From: Mesorhabditis belari
Taxonomy: Eukaryota; Nematoda; Chromadorea; Rhabditida; Rhabditidae
NCBI GenBank assembly: GCA_958450365.1
Contig: CAUEEP010000727.1
Span: 2,051,501-2,115,500, forward strand
Direction: 5' to 3'
DNA length: 64,000 nt
Under the pieces are notes generated by a model that was not told the origin of the DNA, ran no database searches, and worked only from the letters and a program-made list of their open reading frames with translations. The translations under genes were made by a program, and so were the position numbers. Of this stretch, positions 31,501-42,236 are shown in pieces (positions within the stretch are counted from its first letter, which is position 1; each line of letters begins with the position of its first letter).

Positions 31501-34500
31501 GTAAGCTAAAAATTTTGTGAAATAATGAATGAACTTCTAAAAGAAATTTGAAATTGTTAGCCAAAAAGCACAGCAAAAAAATCGATTCTGTTAAAAGTTT
31601 TGCAAAAAAAAAAGACACACTTTAGAAAGATTGATGTTACGAACCCAGCAAATATGGACAAATCTATTGCCAATTTTCAATCAATTAAGGAGAAGTATTA
31701 GTTTAAAAAAGAAACTGTTATCTATTATTTGTTACCATATTTTCTCTAATAGTAGTGCACCCAGCCGAGCCGAGTTTATACCTATTTTACGGTTTCGAAG
31801 TTTTTCCAGAAGCTCAACACTCTAATCCCCCACTAGATCTCATCGTCAGCTACATTTTCCGACCCCACATCAATAAGTTCTGATAAGCGGTTCTCGAGAT
31901 TTCGAGGAATTTAGGCGACGATATTAGAGAAAATTCGTATTAGTTTCGTTAAAATCAAAAAAACCAGTAAAATTGCAAGGAGAGGACTCGAACTTGAGCA
32001 AAAGCGAATCTCTCACTTTGTATACAAGCACCTTATCCGCTAGGCTAGCAGCCCTTTTCGAGGTCGTGTGAGAAAAGCCTTTTAAGGTTGAGGTTGAAAG
32101 CCTTTAAGCCTAGCGGATAAGGTGGCTTTTAAGCTTAAGTTTTAAGAACTTCTACGCCAAATATCTTGCGTTTGCGTGAGTATGGGCAGCTAATTTTTGC
32201 GGTGTTTTGATGAGCTTAGTCGATCAGGATGCACTACTATTAGAGAAAATATCTATAATTTGTTATCCCTTTCCAAATCACTCCAACCCATCTCTCACTC
32301 ATTTCCTTTTTTTACTTTTTGCTCTTTGTTGTTGCTCACCATGCGTGGAATGATTTCCATTTCCTCCATTGCCACTTCGACGACCATTTTTTACCTGAAA
32401 TTTCATTAATTTTGAAACTTTTCAATTCAAATTTAAAAACACAAGTTCTCTCAACTACTAGACAAAGAATTCCAAAGAATTCCAAAGAATTCCAAAGAAT
32501 TCTCGAGTTTCTTTTTCTCATCACAACATTTATTTCTCACATGATAAACAGAGCTCAAATGTGTGTGGTGTTGACGACGGGTAACTGGCTAGAAAACAAA
32601 TTTACCATAAACATTCAAATAGAAAAGTCAGCTCTTCTAATTTTACAATGTCACTTTCAATGACAGTATACCTAAATTTTGAAAAGCTCAAAGATGGGTG
32701 GGTTTTTGTTGGATTTTCATCCAGTTTTCGACGTCATTAAGCTTTTTTTAGTCTATAAATATTATTTAGTCTTTGAAAATTTTTTTAAAGTTGAGCATTT
32801 TGCTATCCGAAAGTTGAAAAATCTGAAAAAATGGGCTCTTCTATTAGAATAAAATAAAAAAAATACAATAAAATAATAAAATAAAATAATAAAATAAAAT
32901 AATAAAATAAAATACAGTGATAGAAATAGGTAGATTAGGCGAGGAATTTGAGGCTGAAACGATAACGTTTCTTTATGAGCAAAGATGTTTGACAAGTTCG
33001 ACCGCCAACCCAGGTTAGATCAGGGTTCGATCAAAAGCTTTTTGTGGGCTAGATCAACGGAAAGATCAGATCAGAAAAGGCTAGACCATAGCCAGTTCTT
33101 GCTTCTAGTGAGTTCACGAGTTTTTATAGGCTGCCTGGTCTGCCTATAGCCTAGAAAAGTGCCCGTGAAATCACTCACTCTAATCTAATCACTTTTTTTT
33201 TTTGCCTAAACTTTATAACTCTGTTTTCATTTATCTTACTTTATATGTTAAAATGAATCTTTGTTTTTAAAAAACTTACAGATGAACTTACTTTTTTATA
33301 TTGTCCTCGGACGTAGTGCTGAAGATCTTCAGCTACCTCAGTGGCCGCCACTCGATTGCACTGAAATAGGGAAAGGGATTTACATATAACATAGTACAAT
33401 GTACAATGTACTATGTAAAGCATTGATACAGTAATCTAGCGTCACTCATCTACAATAGAATCACACGTTATCATGACTTTTTTTCTTTTCTGTTTATTTT
33501 TCTCAATTTTTCTCAACTCCTAGCTTTTCCTAGCACTTTTGATATCAAAAAAATACTAGATTATAAGCGTTATCATTTGACACTCAAGCGAAAACTTTAG
33601 CATAAAGCAGTGCAGAGAATGGAACGTTCAAAGTTAGACTACGCGATTGTACGCCCCGTCATTCTGGGGATGGTGTTGTCTTCGAGTATTTACGGAATAG
33701 AACTTTTCACCTTGCCATTTCACAAAGCAAACTAAGCGAGTTGTCCCTCCGTTTCCGAGAAAAGCCTTCGCCCTTCCTTATCTCGGACTTTTCCCCTCAA
33801 AACTCTTTCCTCATTTCCATAATAATTTTCCTTTTCCCCCCCTTCTTCAAAGGAAATCGATTTTTCGCTGAAATGAAAAAGTGATAAACGGGACGAATTA
33901 ACGCGTTTTCTTTTGAGAAGACAGGGTGCAACTTGATCACAATTCGCTTGTGGGCAAAAAAAAAGAAAAAATATCAACTGTGCCTAGTAAATTTGTTCTT
34001 TCAGATATACTTTGAGTTGGAAAAATCGAAAACACATCTCTTCTAGTGCACTTGATTTCTTTCTGGTGCAAGCTAGAGTACACCAGGAAGAGTGTGTTTC
34101 CATTGTTGTGCCCAAAATACACTTTCGAGAATCAAAAAGCCCAAATTCCAAAGTCAAGGGAGCCAATTTTTTCGCAAAATCTACCCCAAAAAAAGTAGGG
34201 AAAAGCTCGATTCTTGGCTATATTCTTTGAATTGAAGTAGCAATGAAAAGTATGATATTTACCTGAAAGATATGCATCTCCGTAGGTGTCGTGTGCTTTC
34301 TCCCTTTACTGTCCTCTTTAACGACGAAAAGCAAAATGTTATTATAAGCGTCTCTCGGATCGCTGCTCATGTGCGCGGTCGGCTGTTCGACCAAGTCCAA
34401 CGGAAACGATTCCACCAATTCCTAAAGCTTATCATACTTCAACTTCACTCCTTTCACTCACCCCATTCTCATTCTCCACTGAGATAATATCTCTCCTCAA

Positions 34501-37500
34501 TCGCAGCACCATTGGTTGAGCCCAGATCGCTTGTGAGCGTTCCATTTGTTTCAACTTTCGAATCCCATCGGCCGGAGCCACGAGGCCGAATTGCCTGTAA
34601 AACTGATTATTATATGGCATTCAAAGTTGTTCTTTGGACAAAGGTTGGAATAGTTTTGGACAAAGCTTGGAATAGCTTTGGACAAAGGTTGGAATAGTTT
34701 TGGACAAAACTTGGAATAGCTTTGGACAAAGCTTGGAATAGCTTTGGACAAAGCTTGGAATAGCTTTGTCCAAAACTTGAAATAGCTTTGTCCAAAACTT
34801 GGAATAACTTTGTCCAAAGCTTTTCCACTCCTCCAGTGCTCCTCCAGTTATATTCCATAACGGTTTTGCAAATGGTTAAGAGAGGCTTTCAGCGTTTGAA
34901 AAGTTTCCAAATCTATCCAATGCCAGCTTTTTAAAATGATGATATAATGCTGAATAAAGAAAAATGACCTTCCGACGGCAAACGTGGCCAAATGCTCGAC
35001 AAAATATGAGGGTGTTTGCTCCTCCATTGAACCGCGATGATCCATCACTCCTCGAGAAGGGCCGCCTCTAGCTGAAATCAGTAGTTTTGATTATAAATTA
35101 TAGCTCGAATTTTCTTCTTTAGATGATTTACTTATTTGATCATTTACAATTAATTCCACAAAGCAGTTGCACTGATGCAATGATCTCACAAAAAAAGATT
35201 TCCATTATCTAGTTATTAAAAGACTCACGTGTATGCATATGAATCTGGTGTTGCTGCGGCAGCGGATCGTGTTGTGATCGATAGGAATATTGAGATGGAG
35301 AGGGAGCTGCGGATGGGTTACGAGAAGAATAGTAGAAAGATGGACCCCCGGCTGCACCTCCTGTTGATGGTGGACCCCTGTAAATGGGGAAAATTTCGAT
35401 TTGATAGGATAAATATGTTGCAATTTTCATAACAAGATTTTCCTTTAAAATTATCGATTTCTATTTAATTGTCTATTTAGATTGATCAATTTATAAAGAG
35501 GTGATCTTTTAAAAGAGATCATTCGGTTGATTTAATTATTCAAAAAGTCTCTTGACAAGTCTTCTTGTCAAAAAGTCAGTCAGTCTCTTGACAAGTCTCT
35601 TATTCAATTATCCAAACAAAAAGATCAATAAGATCTAGATTTATTTAATCATCTTCAAGTCAATATCTTTTTAAATAATGATATAATGATATAAATTCAA
35701 AATTTAAATCAATTTAAATCAATTTTCAATTTAAAATCAATAAATTGCTCTGAAAATCGATGAAAAAGATTCAAAATCTTCAGAATTCTTGATTATGGAA
35801 AAGAAAAGCGAGTGTTGAGAATCGGAATGTGAAATGAGCGTAATCTTAAGCCATTTGCAAGCACTTGACAACATTTATGGGAGTCTTCCATTTCTCTTTT
35901 CATTTCTCTTTTCATTGCCAGGCTTTCCTCTAGAAAAATCACTGCACTTCCTGATCGCACTGTGAATTGAGCTTTTCGGAAAAAGTAAAATTTACTTCTA
36001 AAGTTGGCTCTTAAGTAAAGTAATCGATTCGAGAATTGTTCAAAGGTGTTCAACGGAATCCCGATAAATCTTGACAATGGAAAGTAATGGTCAGGGAAGA
36101 CTCAGGTCAGGGAAGATGATTCAGGGAAGACTAAGACATGAAAAAAATTCCAACTCAATCCTAATTCCACCTTCATTTTCTCAGTCGTTTCTTGTCGGAT
36201 TTCTTTGAAATTTTGTCTATAAGCTGAGAATTTCGATTTCAATCTGTCGACAAAATTTCAGAGTAATCGAATTTCAGTAATCAATCAGTAATCAGTAATC
36301 AATTTAGTAATCAATCAGTAATCAGTAATCAATTCAGTAATCAATCAGAGTAATCATACGGTTCCAATACGGTTCCAATACGGTTCCAATATGGTTCGTA
36401 TATGGTTCCAATATGGTTCCAATATGGTTCGGATACGGTTCCAATACGGTTTGAATACGGTTCCAATACGGTTCCAATACGGTTCTTTTTTGATCCGAAA
36501 CGTATTGGAACCGTATTGGAACCGTATTGGAACTTTATCGGAACCGAATTGGAACCGTATTGGAACCATATTGGAACCGTATCCGAACCATATTGGAACC
36601 ATATTGGAATCGTATTGGAACCATATTGGAATCATATTGGAATCGTATCCGAACCATATTGGAACCGTATCCGAACCATATTGGAACCGTATCCGAACCA
36701 TATTGGAACCGTATCCGAACCATATTGGAACCGTATCCGAACCATATTGGAACCATATTGGAACCATATACGAACCATATTGGAACCGTATTGATTGATT
36801 ATTGATACCACAATCAATCCAAAGAACAATAACAACTCAACATCAAGAATTAGCTTAAAAGAAAGAAAAGAATTTGGCTCAATGCTTGTCTAGCAATGAG
36901 TAAAGTTTACATTTTACAGCAATAGTGAGTCAGCAATGCACTCAAATCGATGAATACTGACCGTTGATCGATAATGTATCAATCTATCAATTCGAATTCT
37001 TACAATAATCCCCTTTTCGAGAATTTCGCGGAGGATAAAAGATTTTGTTGGTGAATTGAGAGAGAGAGAAGTGAGCTCTCTCCCCTCTTCCCCTTCCCCT
37101 TCCCCTTCCCAAAAGAAGCCAACACTGATAACAAAGTCTTCGTCGAATCTAAGGAAGAAGAAAATTCATTCAATGTGAGAAAGAAGAAAAGAAAGGCTTG
37201 TAAAAGTTTTATTTGCAAGAGAGGCGACGCCCCTTTTAACCGAGAGAATTCCCCTCTAGTTTCCATTTTCTCTTCACACACTTGATGACGTGGCAGTGAA
37301 GCTGTGAAATGGACATAGGGATTCGAGTAGTTCATTTCAATTGTTAAATTGATCAGCTTGCCGGGCTGAATGATTCAGACAAACGCGTTTCTTCTGGCAC
37401 AACCGATAGATCAATAGATAGAAGCTTGATCTCTTGTACCAGAGAGCAAGCGTTTACAGATTGCAAACTAATTCAATCACTATGTACTTTGTGCGCCGAA

Positions 37501-37715
37501 ACGCTCACCTTTTGGCACAGTGCTTTGTGTGTGAGTGGTGGTTTAGTCCGATAGAATTCCAATGTAATTTCTGTAAAGAATTCCTCTCAAAAGAGTGATC
37601 TGATATGAATGTTTGCCAATTTTGGGGAAAGATGGGAATTGAAATGAGAATGAAAAAGAGACAAAGGAGAAGTTAAAATGGAAGAGAAGAAGAAGAGGAA
37701 GAAGAAGGGGAAGAA

Positions 37716-37777
<62 letters not shown>

Positions 37778-40700
37778 AGAGGGAAAAAGTGAATCAATTC
37801 CATTCAGTCATAACAGGAAATGAATAAAAGGGGTGAGCTGTACATTGGTGGGAGGGGATCCTTAAGCCTTGATCTTCTACGTATTCTAAATGTATTAGAC
37901 AAGGTATTATTGATGACTAGTCAAGCTAAATCAATCAAAATTCGTCCTTAGCTGATAGAGGATTCTCGTCGAGAGTACTTTTGCTTAAGGTTCAGAAATA
38001 AGAAATGATTGAAAAGCTGAAAAAAGCTTTTCATCATTTCTTTTCTAAGAGCTGGTTAAAGCTAAAAATCTGTGTTATATCTCAAAAAAATCACCCATTC
38101 TTTCTACTTTAATTTGATACTCAAGCGCACAGAAACAAACGTACTGGTCGAGAGATATGAGCGTTTGTTTGAGAGTAGATTACTCGACGCTTCTATAGGA
38201 GGCTGTTCTTTTAGAGTTTTAATGTTTTGTTTTGTTTTGTTTATCATTTTCTGAGTACAAAGTAAACCTCGTAGAAGGCTACTGGTAAAGATTATCTATC
38301 AGTTTACTGTAAATTGAGTTGTAATACTGTTATAGTTGATCTTTTAGAGTTTTAATGGTAACTGATCTCTGCAGTTTTGGTTTTTTGGAGTTTTTTGCCG
38401 TTTGGGCTTTAAAGAAGTATTGAAAGAAGTATTTTCGTTCCTAAACTCCTGGAAACTGGAAAAAAGGCCTTGTTAAAGCTATTTATTGTTAAAAGTCTTT
38501 TTAAGTATGTCAAGTGATGAAAAAGATTATAAAATTTTAGTTTAGATTAATTATTGGGTTGTCCAGTTATGAATGCGCGTTTTACTATTTTGTAAATTTC
38601 TCAAGTTGTCGAACAGATGATATGAGGTTATATACATTCGAAAGCTGAAGACTCCTCTACATTTTGAAAAAAGTTTGAACATCAACTTTTGGGAAATTAC
38701 TGCACAAAGGGAGAGGTCGTTTTCGAAAAAAACAATTCCAGCTTAGCTATTCCTCAAGTTTTATGGTGTAAAGAAAAGAAAAGAAAAGTAAAGATGCTCT
38801 GAAATTGTTATATTTTAAAAAGTTGTATATCTATTGGCCAAACATCAAACGGTTAACGCAATTTGAGCGGAGCCAAAACTTGATCCAAAGGCACCCTTCC
38901 ATTTTTTGGCCACCTCTTCTTCTGTGCAGTCAATTTGCCCAAAAGCTGAACAAATTCAAAAACTTTTATATCAAAATGTAGAGGAGACTTCAGCTTTCGA
39001 TAATACTCATATATATCTTTTTCTCGATTTTGGCATCTTGAGAAATTTACAAAATCGTAAAAAACGCCCATTCATAACTGGACAACCTAATACTTTGGTA
39101 ATTTTTAGCTCTGCTCTGGTAAAAAATGATAAAGAATCACAAAAGTATTAAATATTGAATGGAGATTTTGGCAGAGATAAGCACAAAATTGTTTTTGAAA
39201 CGTGAACAAAATTATAAATAGTTGAAAATTGAATTTTAGACGGGTGGGTGGCAGTAAAAAGTAGAGAAAGACAGAAGAAAAAAAAAAAACAAGAGCCATC
39301 ACTCAGGCAATTTCCATTGAAAAGAAAAGAAGCGCCATCAAGACGCCATCAAGACATCAAAAGAATGCCCACAAAAACCCAAAGAATCACCAGTTGATCG
39401 CTTTAAAAATTGGGGGAAATGATTAGAAAAGGATTTATATGATTGTAGATTTGAAAAAAGCAAGTGATCAATGGTTTTTTTTGACTTTGATCAACAAATC
39501 AGCATCTTTTTGGCTAAACGCATTTACTTAACTTATTTCTTTCACGTTTTCTTTCAGTTACAATTGTGCAATCGAGAATTTTTTCAATTTTCTTATTTCT
39601 TTTTGAAAAAATGTTATAACTTTTTGTAGAGTTGAGCAAATTTGATGATTTTTGCATCAAAATGTTCGTAAGAGTCTCTAGAACAAAACTTATCCCTTCG
39701 TTTTTGGTTCTAGTTGTCCGAAAGGGATAAGTTTTATTCTAGAGACTCTTACGAACATTTTGATGCAAAAATCATCAAATTTGCTCAACTCTACAAAAAG
39801 TTATAACATTTTTTGGTTCTAGACCCTCGTTGTCGAGTTACGAGCTCCAAAGTGCAGGGTACCACAAAATTTCCCATAAAAAATGACCAAAAAAACTGCT
39901 AAAACTCAATTTAAAAAATTTCTGTCAGAGGGATTTGGAAAAGCAAAGTTTCTGGCGCATTTCTGGCGCATTTCTGGCGCATTTCTGGCGCATTTCTGGC
40001 TCATTTCTGGCGCATTTCTGGCTCATTTCTGGCGCATTTCTGGCTCATTTCTGGCTCATTCCTTTTATAAATTGTAAAAGAACTTTCAATAAATCAAATG
40101 AAAAACTCGAAGAAACCTGGAATGTGTCTACGATTTTTGAATCTCGTAAAAAAAAACTTTATGGATTTAGGGGGAAAAGGGAATAGACACAAAGAGCTAA
40201 TATGTTTGAATGAAGAAAAAAAAGAAAAGGGATCAAAAATTGAAAAGTAGATAAGAAGATGAAAAAAAAGGAAGAATTTGAAGAAAAGTTTCGGAAAAGT
40301 GAGTAATCTTTTTGTTGTGCAAAGAGGTGTGAACAAAAAAAAAGGTTTAGCTTAGGAATTCTCCTCCCCCAAAAAAGAAATCCATAAAAAAAAGTGGCGC
40401 GGGCACATCAAAAGATGCGTAAATTCCACGAAAATGTCACAAGTTTCACTTTTTTTTTGTGAATTTCTTTGAAATTACCTTCAGCGCATCGATTTATTGT
40501 CGATTTTTTTAATAGATCTAATAGATTTAATAGATCTAATAGATCTAATAGATCTAATAGATTTAATGGATTTAATAGATCTAATAGATTTAATAGATCT
40601 AATAGATCTAATAGATCTAATAGATCTAATGGATTTAATAGATCTAATAGATTTAATAGATCTAATAGATTTTCTTAGAATATCGAGTACAAGAGAAGTT

Positions 40701-41258
40701 TTGGGAATCGAGAAAAGTCGATTCTTTTGAATTGAACATTTACAGAAAACTTTGAGTCTAAAAGATGCTGTGAGTTCCAGCTAGCAATAAAAATCGATTT
40801 AAAACATTTGCTATACTATTTATAGATCTAAAAGATTATCGTTAAGATATCTGCATTGTTAAGGTTTATTTTTTAGGTGTACTTTGTGCAAAAATTGATG
40901 TAAAAGTATTCTTTTTGTAAAAGTATTTCTCGGAATACTTTGGAAATGAAAAAGAATGCTAGGCTCTAGCCTAGAAAAGTCTAGAAAGGTTAGAAAAGTT
41001 TATCATTTTTTTGAGTACAAAGTAAACCTCGTAGAAGGCTACTGGTAAAGGCTACTGGTAGTTTATTGGTAAAGGCTTTATAGGTTACTGTAATTGCGTT
41101 GTTATAGTTGATCTTTTAGAGTTTAAAGTCATTTTTCCGAACTCACCTCGAGTATCCGGGTTCACGACGTATCATATTCGACATTTCCTTTTCTTTTTGT
41201 AAATCCCCGGTCGAGGACCGATGCCTCAAATCAAAGCCTCGCGTCTCCAATAGGATTT
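22519..41258 (-). CDS. eps-8: EPS8 homologue: PTB, SH3 and C-terminal actin-capping domains
   Basis: Actin regulator that caps/bundles filaments and, in C. elegans, shapes intestinal microvilli. Minus-strand exons, 5' to 3': 41147-41258, 35229-35377, 34969-35071, 34462-34594, 34263-34421, 33292-33360, 32340-32394, 31432-31505, 31291-31388, 30878-31183, 30478-30655, 30151-30254, 29646-29723, 28934-29037, 28780-28866, 28701-28727, 28188-28343, 27881-28109, 27317-27434, 24130-24215, 23955-24014, 23782(or 23792)-23849, 23579-23652, 23444-23529, 22850-22985, 22707-22763, 22519-22581; close to 990 residues. The PTB domain (YFVEHLATFAVGR, DGIRKLKQM, ELVESFPLDLV) covers about residues 105-245. NTLNRCFDDIERFV and APELVHFLFSPL are EPS8 hallmarks. 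The SH3 domain (ATYDRVAQNPKELTVSRG, NWWECKN, GYVPHTIL) lies near 668-720. The C-terminal helical domain (WLQDKGFSVRLMELL, LYSQLLVEKS) is last. 30878-31183 reads as one exon only with a one-base frameshift at the A8 run. The true first exon is unknown. Confidence 0.88.
23201..23246. repeat. Tandem GTACCCTAGA repeat
   Basis: Four to five 10-bp units in an eps-8 intron. Confidence 0.8.
24574..25105. mobile_element. Internally deleted mariner element
   Basis: Terminal repeats TATTGGGTTGGTGAATTGAA and their complement (ending ACCAACCCAATA) enclose 532 bp in an eps-8 intron. Near the left end the minus strand encodes a transposase C-terminal remnant (24641-24730). The rest is an inverted-arm sequence ending GAAGAAAGTGCTCAAAC that is not coding. 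Confidence 0.88.
24641..24730 (-). pseudogene. Mariner transposase C-terminal remnant
   Basis: About 29 codons read YYERGIRKLPVKWAEVFNNN and end at a stop. This is the conserved C-terminal pattern of mariner transposases (YY.KGI..LP.RW). The catalytic core is missing, so it cannot be active. Confidence 0.85.
25271..25470. mobile_element. Second mariner right end, abutting a scrap of eps-8 exon
   Basis: 25311-25470 repeats the right arm of the mariner element at 24574-25105, including the terminal CACCAACCCAATA. Immediately to its left, 25277-25306 (GCGCTCTTTGCGGCTAAATA) repeats the acceptor end of the eps-8 exon at 23838-23866 with one base missing. Confidence 0.7.
26098..26205. repeat. Tandem repeat of about 38 bp (ACTCTGCGGATACTATACTT)
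   Basis: Two to three diverged units in the large eps-8 intron between 24215 and 27317. Confidence 0.65.
27237..27434 (-). CDS. eps-8: Alternative last exon of eps-8 (short isoform)
   Basis: This exon, after the SH3 exon, can splice at 27316/27317 (CGAG|GTAATC) into the C-terminal effector exons in the correct phase. If that donor is not used, reading continues in frame for about 26 more residues (to GRRGEFRYF) and stops at 27237-27239. The short product would keep PTB and SH3 but lack the actin-capping domain. C. elegans eps-8 is known to make A and B isoforms differing in exactly this way; matching this stop to isoform B is inference. Confidence 0.65.
   Translation of the reverse strand, partial: STGTMYNGNGGSSHQLNGYGSSHHHPNQPGLSPNQPPPRGNHLLPEDAPSYVKQRQGRRGEFRYF
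27440..27870. repeat. TAGRCCTAGG-rich degenerate repeat
   Basis: Dense overlapping palindromic words (CCTAGG, GGTCTAGACC-like, AGATCT). The core 27648-27730 is a tandem CCTAGGGTAGT array. Similar low-copy patches occur near 3220-3300, 8220-8350, 33000-33165, 62070-62280 and 63130-63430. Confidence 0.6.
29166..29255. repeat. Minisatellite, CAATCGTTCTGAA
   Basis: Six or seven 13-bp units in an eps-8 intron. Confidence 0.85.
29900..29985. repeat. Hexanucleotide repeat AAGGAC / AAGGAT
   Basis: About fourteen 6-bp units in an eps-8 intron. The basic/acidic open frames over it are artefacts. Confidence 0.9.
31975..32055 (-). other. tRNA-like segment in an eps-8 intron
   Basis: On the minus strand TAGCCTAGCGGATAAGG fits an A box and AAGTTCGAGTCC fits a B box, spaced about 40 bp apart. 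A second scrap of the 5' part (GCCTAGCGGATAAGGTGGC) lies at 32105-32124. It shares GTGCTTGT-TAC with 13098-13180, so both may be heads of one tRNA-derived SINE family. I did not find a full cloverleaf. Confidence 0.45.
33536..33697. mobile_element. Degenerate MITE A copy
   Basis: TAGCATAAAGCAGTG, CGTTCAAAGTTAGACTACGC and the terminal GAGTATTTACGG match MITE A (11419-11687) with many substitutions and loss of the left end. Confidence 0.65.
34629..34822. repeat. Minisatellite, TTGGAATAGCTTTGGACAAA
   Basis: About nine 22-bp units. The units change in the right third from TTTGGACAAAG to TTTGTCCAAAA, replacing the core by its near complement. Confidence 0.85.
36358..36797. repeat. Minisatellite arranged as a giant inverted repeat
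   Basis: 36358-36485 is made of GGTTCCAATACGGTTC-type units. 36500-36797 is made of the complement (TTGGAACCGTATCCGAACCA). The two arrays face each other across a short spacer (TTTTTTGATCCGAAACG). Overlapping open frames of over 100 codons on both strands are products of the 12- and 18-bp periods. It lies in the 5.8-kb eps-8 intron. Confidence 0.9.
37682..37782. repeat. GAA/TTC trinucleotide tract
   Basis: About 100 bp of GAAGAAGAAG with occasional GAGGAAG and GGGGAAG interruptions. The Leu-rich minus-strand frame over it is an artefact. Confidence 0.9.
38552..39092. mobile_element. Mariner-type element without transposase
   Basis: Ends TATTGGGTTGTCCAGTTATG and CATAACTGGACAACCTAATA are inverted copies bounded by TA. 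Inner arms (CTGAAGACTCCTCTACATTT and its complement) also pair. I see no transposase motif inside. Confidence 0.8.
39607..39814. mobile_element. Long perfect foldback element
   Basis: Two arms of about 93 bp (left beginning AAAAAATGTTATAACTTTTT, right ending with its complement) pair almost without mismatch around a 22-bp loop containing TTTTTGGTTCTAGTTGTCCG. I could not define a clear target duplication. Confidence 0.75.
39951..40062. repeat. 12-bp minisatellite, TTTCTGGCGCAT
   Basis: Nine units, several with CTCAT in place of CGCAT. Confidence 0.9.
40510..40674. repeat. Tandem TAGATCTAATAGATTTAA repeat
   Basis: About eighteen 9-bp units (TAGATCTAA / TAGATTTAA / TGGATTTAA). AGATCT is palindromic, so frames appear on both strands. 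Confidence 0.9.
41013..41120. repeat. Direct duplication of 38254-38355
   Basis: AGTACAAAGTAAACCTCGTA, GAAGGCTACTGGTAAAG and GTTATAGTTGATCTTTTAGA occur at both sites in the same order and orientation, 2.7 kb apart within one eps-8 intron. Confidence 0.75.
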
Positions 41259-41728
41259 CTGAAAAATTTTTTTTGCTTATTATCAGTGATTCATTGAGTA
41301 GAGTAAATAAAAAAAGAAAGAATTGATAAACCAGCTTTACACACAAAAAAAAATATCTTTAATATTTTGATGAACAATAATTTAAGCCAAAGAATTTGTA
41401 GTCTTAGTCTTCAAAAGGCCTAGTGAAGAGAGAAAATGAAGAAATTGAATAAATTGAATAAACAAGAAATAAAAACAATTAACAAATCGATTAATTAATC
41501 AAACAATAAAACAAAAAATCTCAAGCTGAAGGGGATACTTGTCGGTTAGAAATCCACAAAGACTTATCTCGGTTAAGCATCTTCTCGGTTATCGATTTTC
41601 GTTCGATTGATTGATTGATTACTTCAGGTGAGCAATCTACTTCACTGAACAGAATCACCGCTCACAAGTTGTCAGTTCCTTGCTTAACCGAGTTGAGTCT
41701 CTTTGGATGTATCTCTGTGGACCGACAA

Positions 41729-41872
41729 GCTCAAAGCAAAGCTCAAAGCAAAGCTCAAAGCTCAAAGCTCAAAGCAAAGCTCAAAGCAAAGCTCAAAGCA
41801 AAGCTCAAAGCAAAGCTCAAAGCTCAAGGCAAAGCTCAAAGCTCAAGGCCAAGCTCAAAGCTCAAAGCTTTT
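41729..41872. repeat. Minisatellite, AGCTCAAAGCAA
   Basis: About twelve units alternating AGCTCAAAGCAA with AGCTCAA. Gln/Ser/Lys-rich frames over it are artefacts. Confidence 0.9.
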
Positions 41873-41956
41873 GAGCCGAGTGTCAGCTATTTGGTGGAGT
41901 GTTAAACTATGTGGGAAAGAGAATTCATGTTCATACAGGCAGATAAAGAAAGCTTT

Positions 41957-42236
41957 AGGAATATGTGGATGGAGATAGAGATGATCACTTTCGAGAGATG
42001 TCTCCTCAACACTGTGGGAGAGATGCATCCCGTTTCAGCGACTCAAAAGGCAAAACGCGTGAAAACGCATCTCTTTCCTTTTTCGGTCTTGAGAAACCTG
42101 CCGCCTCTAAGTCAAAAATTCCAGCACCCACAAATAGAGAATCTTCGGAAGCCTCTTCAATCTTTCTTCAATCTTTCTCCCCTCTTCAATCTTTCTCCCC
42201 GCAATCTCCCCATTGCCTTTTCATCCACCTAATTTG
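41957..42236 (+). CDS. Possible isolated exon of an unrecognised gene
   Basis: After a plausible acceptor (AGCTTTAG) the frame reads EYVDGDRDDHFREMSPQHCG and then Ser/Lys/Pro-rich sequence (KSKIPAPTNRESSEASS). Its composition is far more protein-like than the surrounding random frames. It becomes repetitive (LQSFSPLQSFSP) and stops soon after. I recognise no domain and found no partner exons. It would lie antisense inside the upstream part of eps-8. Confidence 0.3.

Noticed and set aside
36354..36835. Several frames above 90 codons on both strands
   Set aside because: They come from 12- and 18-bp tandem units (multiples of three) and are mirrored by the array's inversion.
37543..37803. Leu-rich minus-strand frame resembling a signal or membrane segment
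   Set aside because: Translation of a GAA/TTC trinucleotide tract.
39951..40062. Evenly spaced direct repeats resembling a CRISPR array
   Set aside because: Unit of 12 bp with no spacers, inside a eukaryotic intron; the other arrays in the window are the same kind of minisatellite.
40469..40730. Repetitive Asn/Arg/Ser and Ile/Asp/Leu frames
   Set aside because: Translation of a 9-bp tandem repeat with palindromic AGATCT.
41615..41978. Gln/Ser/Lys-rich frames that resemble low-complexity coding sequence
   Set aside because: Produced by the AGCTCAAAGCAA minisatellite; all three frames look alike.
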